Below the pieces are notes generated by a model. The model had not been told where the DNA came from. It saw only the letters and a program-made list of their open reading frames with translations, and made no database searches. A program made the translations under genes and the position numbers. From Clostridia bacterium (GTDB lineage: Bacteria; Bacillota; Clostridia; Oscillospirales; Butyricicoccaceae), in assembly GCA_900763355.1 (NCBI GenBank), contig CAAFJY010000104.1, positions 1-7,672 of the forward strand: 7,672 nt of DNA, read 5' to 3'. Below, one piece after another: positions 5,556-7,672 of the stretch (position 1 is its first letter; each line of letters begins with the position of its first letter).

Positions 5556-5563
5556 TTTTTATT

Positions 5564-5592
5564 ATCATAACATATTTTTCCCCCGCCGTCAA
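5564..5592 (-). promoter_or_regulatory. Promoter of the manganese riboswitch-mntP transcript
   Basis: -35 TTGACG (5592-5587) and -10 TATGAT (5569-5564) separated by 17 bases, with TG one base before the -10 box. Transcription would start near 5557, directly before the P1 5' strand of the aptamer. Confidence 0.87.
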
Positions 5593-5593
5593 T

Positions 5594-5625
5594 GAAAAAT
5601 CGGCGAAAAGAGAGGAAAAATCGGC
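5594..5625. repeat. Two 11-bp direct repeats with helically phased A-tracts
   Basis: GAAAAATCGGC occurs at 5594-5604 and 5615-5625, a period of exactly 21 bases. A further GAAAA sits between them at 5605-5609, so short A-tracts begin at 5595, 5606 and 5616. The array lies in the divergent region just upstream of the mntP promoter -35 box and about 70 bases before the recombinase start. It could be an UP-element/curved DNA or a tandem regulator site. Confidence 0.7.
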
Positions 5626-5679
5626 CCGATGGCATGGTTTTTCTCCAAAAGCAATATGCTCTGGTGGGCGTTTGCCCGG

Positions 5680-5686
5680 AAAGGAG
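5680..5686 (+). promoter_or_regulatory. Ribosome binding site deciding the recombinase start
   Basis: AAAGGAG, eight bases before the ATG at 5695. The in-frame ATG at 5629 has no comparable site and would add 22 residues before the catalytic domain that do not look like the family. Confidence 0.8.
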
Positions 5687-5694
5687 CGTTTGCT

Positions 5695-7233
5695 ATGCCC
5701 ACTCCCCCACCGGCGGCCCAGGCGGCCGCCTATCTCCGCGTCTCCACCGAGGAGCAGACGGAGTTTTCCCCGGAGGCCCAGCTCCGGGCGCTGGAGACCT
5801 ATGCCGCGGCCCACGGGCTGATCCTCGACCCCCGGCACATTTTCCGGGACGAGGGCATCTCCGGCCGACGGGCCGAGACCCGGCCGGGCTTCATGGCCAT
5901 GATCCGGGCTGCCCGGAGCCCCCAGCGGCCCTTTGACGTCATTTTGGTCCACCGGTTCGACCGGTTCGCCCGCTCCCGGGAGGACAGCGTGGTCTACAAA
6001 TCCATGCTGCGGCGGGAATGCGGGGTACGGGTCATCTCGGTGACCGAATCCATCGAAGAAGACAAATTTTCCGGAATTCTGGAAGCCATGCTGGAGGCCA
6101 TGGCGGAATATTACTCCCTCAACCTCTCCGACGAGGTGAAAAAGGGCATGACCGAAAAGGCCCGCCGGGGCGGGCTCCAGACTGCGCCGCCCTTTGGCTA
6201 CCGGGCGCGGGACAACGTGCTGGTCCCCCAGGCGGAGGAGAGCGCCCTGGTGCGGTGGATCTTTTCCGCCTATGCCGAGGGGGCGAGCTTCCGGGCCATC
6301 GCTCAGGGGCTGTGCGCCCTGGGGGCACGGACCCGCCGGGGCGGGCTTTTTTCCAGCCGAAGTGTGGGCTATGTGCTGAAAAATCCCGTCTATCTCGGAC
6401 TGCTCCGGTGGGACCCGGGGACGGGGCCCATCGTGGCGCCGGGGAAGCATCCGCCCCTGGTAGACCGGGCGGTGTGGGACGCCGTCCAGGCCCGTCTGCC
6501 CCAGAGTTCTTCCGGGGCCCCTTCCCCCAAACCGCCCGAAGAAAAGCGCCACTGGCTCCAGGGGATCCTCCGCTGCGCCGCCTGCGGCAGCGTGCTCAAG
6601 CTCTATCCCGCCGGAAAAGGCCAACGCCTTTACACCCGCTGCCAAGGATACGCCCGGGGGAAATGTGACCAGGGACAGCACTTCCCTCTCCTCCAAATCG
6701 AGGAAGTCCTCCTTGCCCGGCTGGACGAGGACACGGCGCGGGCGGGGGGACTGAAGCTGGAGCCCTGCCTTTCCCATTCTGCCCGGGAGGAGCAGGCGGC
6801 TTTGCAGGGGCAGCGCGCCCTGGTTCAGCGAAAGCGGGAACGGCTGATGAGCCTTTTTCTGGCCGAGGAGCTTTCCCCTGCGGAATACCGTGCGGCCCTC
6901 CGGACGCTGGAACGGGAGGAAGCCGATCTGGCCGCTCCCCGCCCCCTTTTTCCCGAAACCAAGGCCGGGTTTTCCCCGCCGGACCGCCCCAGTGTCCTGT
7001 TCCGCGACCCCGCACTGGATACGGCGGCCAAGGCCCGGACCGCGGCGGCGATCCTGGACCGATGCGAGCTCTCCCGTCGGCCGGAGCCGAGGATCCGCCT
7101 GGTGTACCGGCCGGTCTTTGCCCCATGTGTCCCATGCTGCCCTTCGGTGGACCCGACGGGGAGCTGGGCGCCTCCCTCCGCTACCTCTCCCAGCGGTATT
7201 CCATGCCCTATCGGGGCATCGCGGGGGCTCTGA
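5695..7233 (+). CDS. Large serine recombinase (site-specific integrase), C-terminus running into cotJC fragment
   Basis: 512-residue protein of the large serine recombinase class, which cuts and rejoins two att sites through a phosphoserine link. The resolvase-type catalytic domain begins AAAYLRVSTEEQ (10-21) with nucleophile Ser17 and Arg15, and contains the conserved VHRFDRFARS (85-94). A 'recombinase' DNA-binding domain follows, with PPFGYR (165-170) and KNPVYLGLLR (229-238). The zinc-ribbon has Cys294, Cys297, Cys316 and Cys324. A charged, probably coiled-coil stretch lies near 360-412, and the final beta segment is PRIRLVYRPVF near 465-475. All expected domains are present, so it may be active. 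About the last 35-40 residues are low-complexity (Pro/Ser) and result from reading a manganese-catalase fragment out of frame, so the native C-terminus was probably replaced at a DNA junction near 7120-7145. No other phage or conjugation genes are visible beside it, and I saw no convincing promoter. Confidence 0.92.
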   Translation: MPTPPPAAQAAAYLRVSTEEQTEFSPEAQLRALETYAAAHGLILDPRHIFRDEGISGRRAETRPGFMAMIRAARSPQRPFDVILVHRFDRFARSREDSVVYKSMLRRECGVRVISVTESIEEDKFSGILEAMLEAMAEYYSLNLSDEVKKGMTEKARRGGLQTAPPFGYRARDNVLVPQAEESALVRWIFSAYAEGASFRAIAQGLCALGARTRRGGLFSSRSVGYVLKNPVYLGLLRWDPGTGPIVAPGKHPPLVDRAVWDAVQARLPQSSSGAPSPKPPEEKRHWLQGILRCAACGSVLKLYPAGKGQRLYTRCQGYARGKCDQGQHFPLLQIEEVLLARLDEDTARAGGLKLEPCLSHSAREEQAALQGQRALVQRKRERLMSLFLAEELSPAEYRAALRTLEREEADLAAPRPLFPETKAGFSPPDRPSVLFRDPALDTAAKARTAAAILDRCELSRRPEPRIRLVYRPVFAPCVPCCPSVDPTGSWAPPSATSPSGIPCPIGASRGL

Positions 7234-7481
7234 CCGACATCGGAACCGAGGAGCTGGCGCATTTTGAGATGATCTCGGCCATGGTCTATCAGCTCACCTG
7301 CAACCTCACCATGGAGCAGATCCAGGCCCAGGGCTTCGCCGACTATTTTGTCGATCACACCACGGGGATCTATCCCGTGGCTGCCAGCGGGCCCAGCTTC
7401 ACCTGCGATTATTTCCAGTCCAAGGGCGACGCCATCACCGACCTCCACGAGGATATGGCCGCCGATGCTGCGATGGTGTAA
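7125..7481 (+). pseudogene. cotJC: CotJC-like manganese catalase fragment, truncated at both ends
   Basis: In a different frame from the overlapping recombinase tail, 118 codons from an ATG at 7125 encode a recognisable piece of a CotJC/manganese catalase: GGPDGELGASLRYLSQRYSM, then LTDIGTEELAHFEM (with the E-x-x-H pair expected to bind manganese), VYQLTCNLT, FVDHTTGIYPVAASG and DLHEDMAA. Intact relatives have about 30-35 residues before GGPDGE and roughly 60-70 or more after DMAA, including the second set of metal ligands. Both parts are missing. After DMAA the frame reads ADAAMV and stops at TAA (7479-7481). No ribosome binding site precedes 7125, so translation is doubtful. CotJC is a spore-coat-associated catalase in endospore formers. 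The gene symbol indicates the family of origin only. It appears to be a remnant joined to the recombinase end by recombination. Confidence 0.82.
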
Positions 7482-7495
7482 GGACAACATAAGAA

Positions 7496-7672
7496 ATGCC
7501 CTGGAGATTCAAAAGGAAACATCTCCAGGGTGCTGTCAACAAATCAGGGAACGCTATCCTGAGGGAAATAATGAGAGAAGAATGCTTTTATAACTTCTCA
7601 AATTGTGATATAGAATACCCAATAGGGCCGTATTTTCAGCAGACTTTATGTGACATCATTTTTCACAGGAGC
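7496..7672 (+). CDS. Possible partial hypothetical ORF running off the right edge
   Basis: From the ATG at 7496 the frame stays open for 59 codons to the window end and encodes a basic start (MPWRFKRKH) followed by ILREIMREECFYNFSNCDIEYPIG. I do not recognise it. AAGGA at 7480-7484 is only a weak ribosome binding site, and the first codons overlap a 10-bp hairpin. The region is AT-richer than everything before it, and the other five frames here are broken by stops. An open frame of this length can arise by chance, so this is a weak call. Confidence 0.25.
   Translation, partial: MPWRFKRKHLQGAVNKSGNAILREIMREECFYNFSNCDIEYPIGPYFQQTLCDIIFHRS
7499..7530. repeat. 10-bp inverted repeat downstream of the cotJC fragment
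   Basis: CCCTGGAGAT (7499-7508) and ATCTCCAGGG (7521-7530) pair perfectly around a 12-base loop. On the plus strand no T-run follows. On the minus strand the hairpin is followed by CATTTCTTATGTT, a poor terminator tail. It lies just past the fragment boundary and could be a terminator, a recombinase site or the end of another element. Confidence 0.65.

Noticed and set aside
5629..5694. Recombinase start at the upstream ATG 5629
   Set aside because: No ribosome binding site at a sensible distance, and the added residues (MAWFFSKSNMLWWAF...) are unlike the family; the ATG at 5695 has AAAGGAG eight bases before it.
5629..5694. A sigma-A promoter for the recombinase (TATGCT near 5655)
   Set aside because: Only four of six -10 matches and no -35 box at suitable spacing; not supportable.
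5387..5694. CRISPR-like array in the repeat-containing intergenic region
   Set aside because: Only two 11-bp repeats with no spacers of regular length; the rest is explained by riboswitch, terminator and promoter.
5551..6777. Long minus-strand open frame (about 400 codons) opposite the recombinase
   Set aside because: Gly/Pro/Arg-rich translation without motifs; the plus strand encodes a clear recombinase, and the frame's 3' end would run through the mntP promoter and the edge of its riboswitch.
7348..7593. Plus-strand frame overlapping the catalase fragment and continuing to 7593
   Set aside because: Its first half is an out-of-frame reading of the catalase fragment (Pro/Ser-rich); the second half (KDNIRNALEIQKE...) is short and unrecognised.

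Overview
The window is GC-rich (roughly 60-65% by eye) and reads as the chromosome of a Gram-positive, probably gut-type clostridial bacterium (an Oscillospiraceae/Ruminococcaceae-like Firmicute; this is inference). Supporting signs are AAAGGAG-type ribosome binding sites, consensus TTGACA/TATAAT promoters, tRNAs with encoded CCA ends, a yybP-ykoY manganese riboswitch controlling mntP, a prmA-rsmE neighbourhood and a fragment of a CotJC-type manganese catalase. Almost everything from 1 to 5592 is on the minus strand. Only the recombinase end (5695 onward) is on the plus strand.

Layout, right to left along minus-strand transcription. (a) A perfect-looking promoter at 5564-5592 drives a manganese riboswitch leader (5407-5555) with an intrinsic terminator and a competing antiterminator, then mntP (4814-5386), ended by a strong terminator (4779-4806). 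(b) A promoter at 4722-4750 drives a three-gene operon with overlapping ends: a small cysteine-containing protein probably of the DUF6125 type (4172-4690), a pyruvate-kinase-like barrel protein without the usual C-terminal domain (3175-4182), and prmA (2211-3188). (c) A second promoter at 2130-2158, sharing a 13-base extended -10 module with the previous one, drives rsmE (1358-2104) and an unrecognised eight-helix membrane protein that starts at TTG (611-1351). (d) A textbook promoter (547-575) drives tRNA-Met, tRNA-Glu and tRNA-Val (515 down to 246), ended by a terminator (205-244). (e) At the left edge is the start of a Nudix hydrolase gene whose Nudix box is broken by an in-frame TAG.

On the plus strand, a large serine recombinase (5695-7233) sits alone beside these housekeeping genes, divergent from mntP. 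Its last ~35 codons run out of frame through a fragment of a CotJC-like manganese catalase (7125-7481), which lacks its N-terminus and its C-terminal part. After that fragment the base composition drops abruptly to AT-richer DNA (7482-7672) holding a 10-bp hairpin and an open frame running off the edge. This recombinase/cotJC junction is the most unusual part of the window: it resembles a relic of an integration or rearrangement in a sporulation gene.

Functionally the window mixes translation-related genes (two methyltransferases, three tRNAs), manganese homeostasis (riboswitch, MntP and a broken manganese catalase) and a remnant of mobile DNA. I did not find a clear new multi-gene defence or biosynthetic system. 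The best leads are the recombinase/cotJC junction, the domain-reduced pyruvate kinase in an operon with prmA, and the amber codon in the Nudix box.
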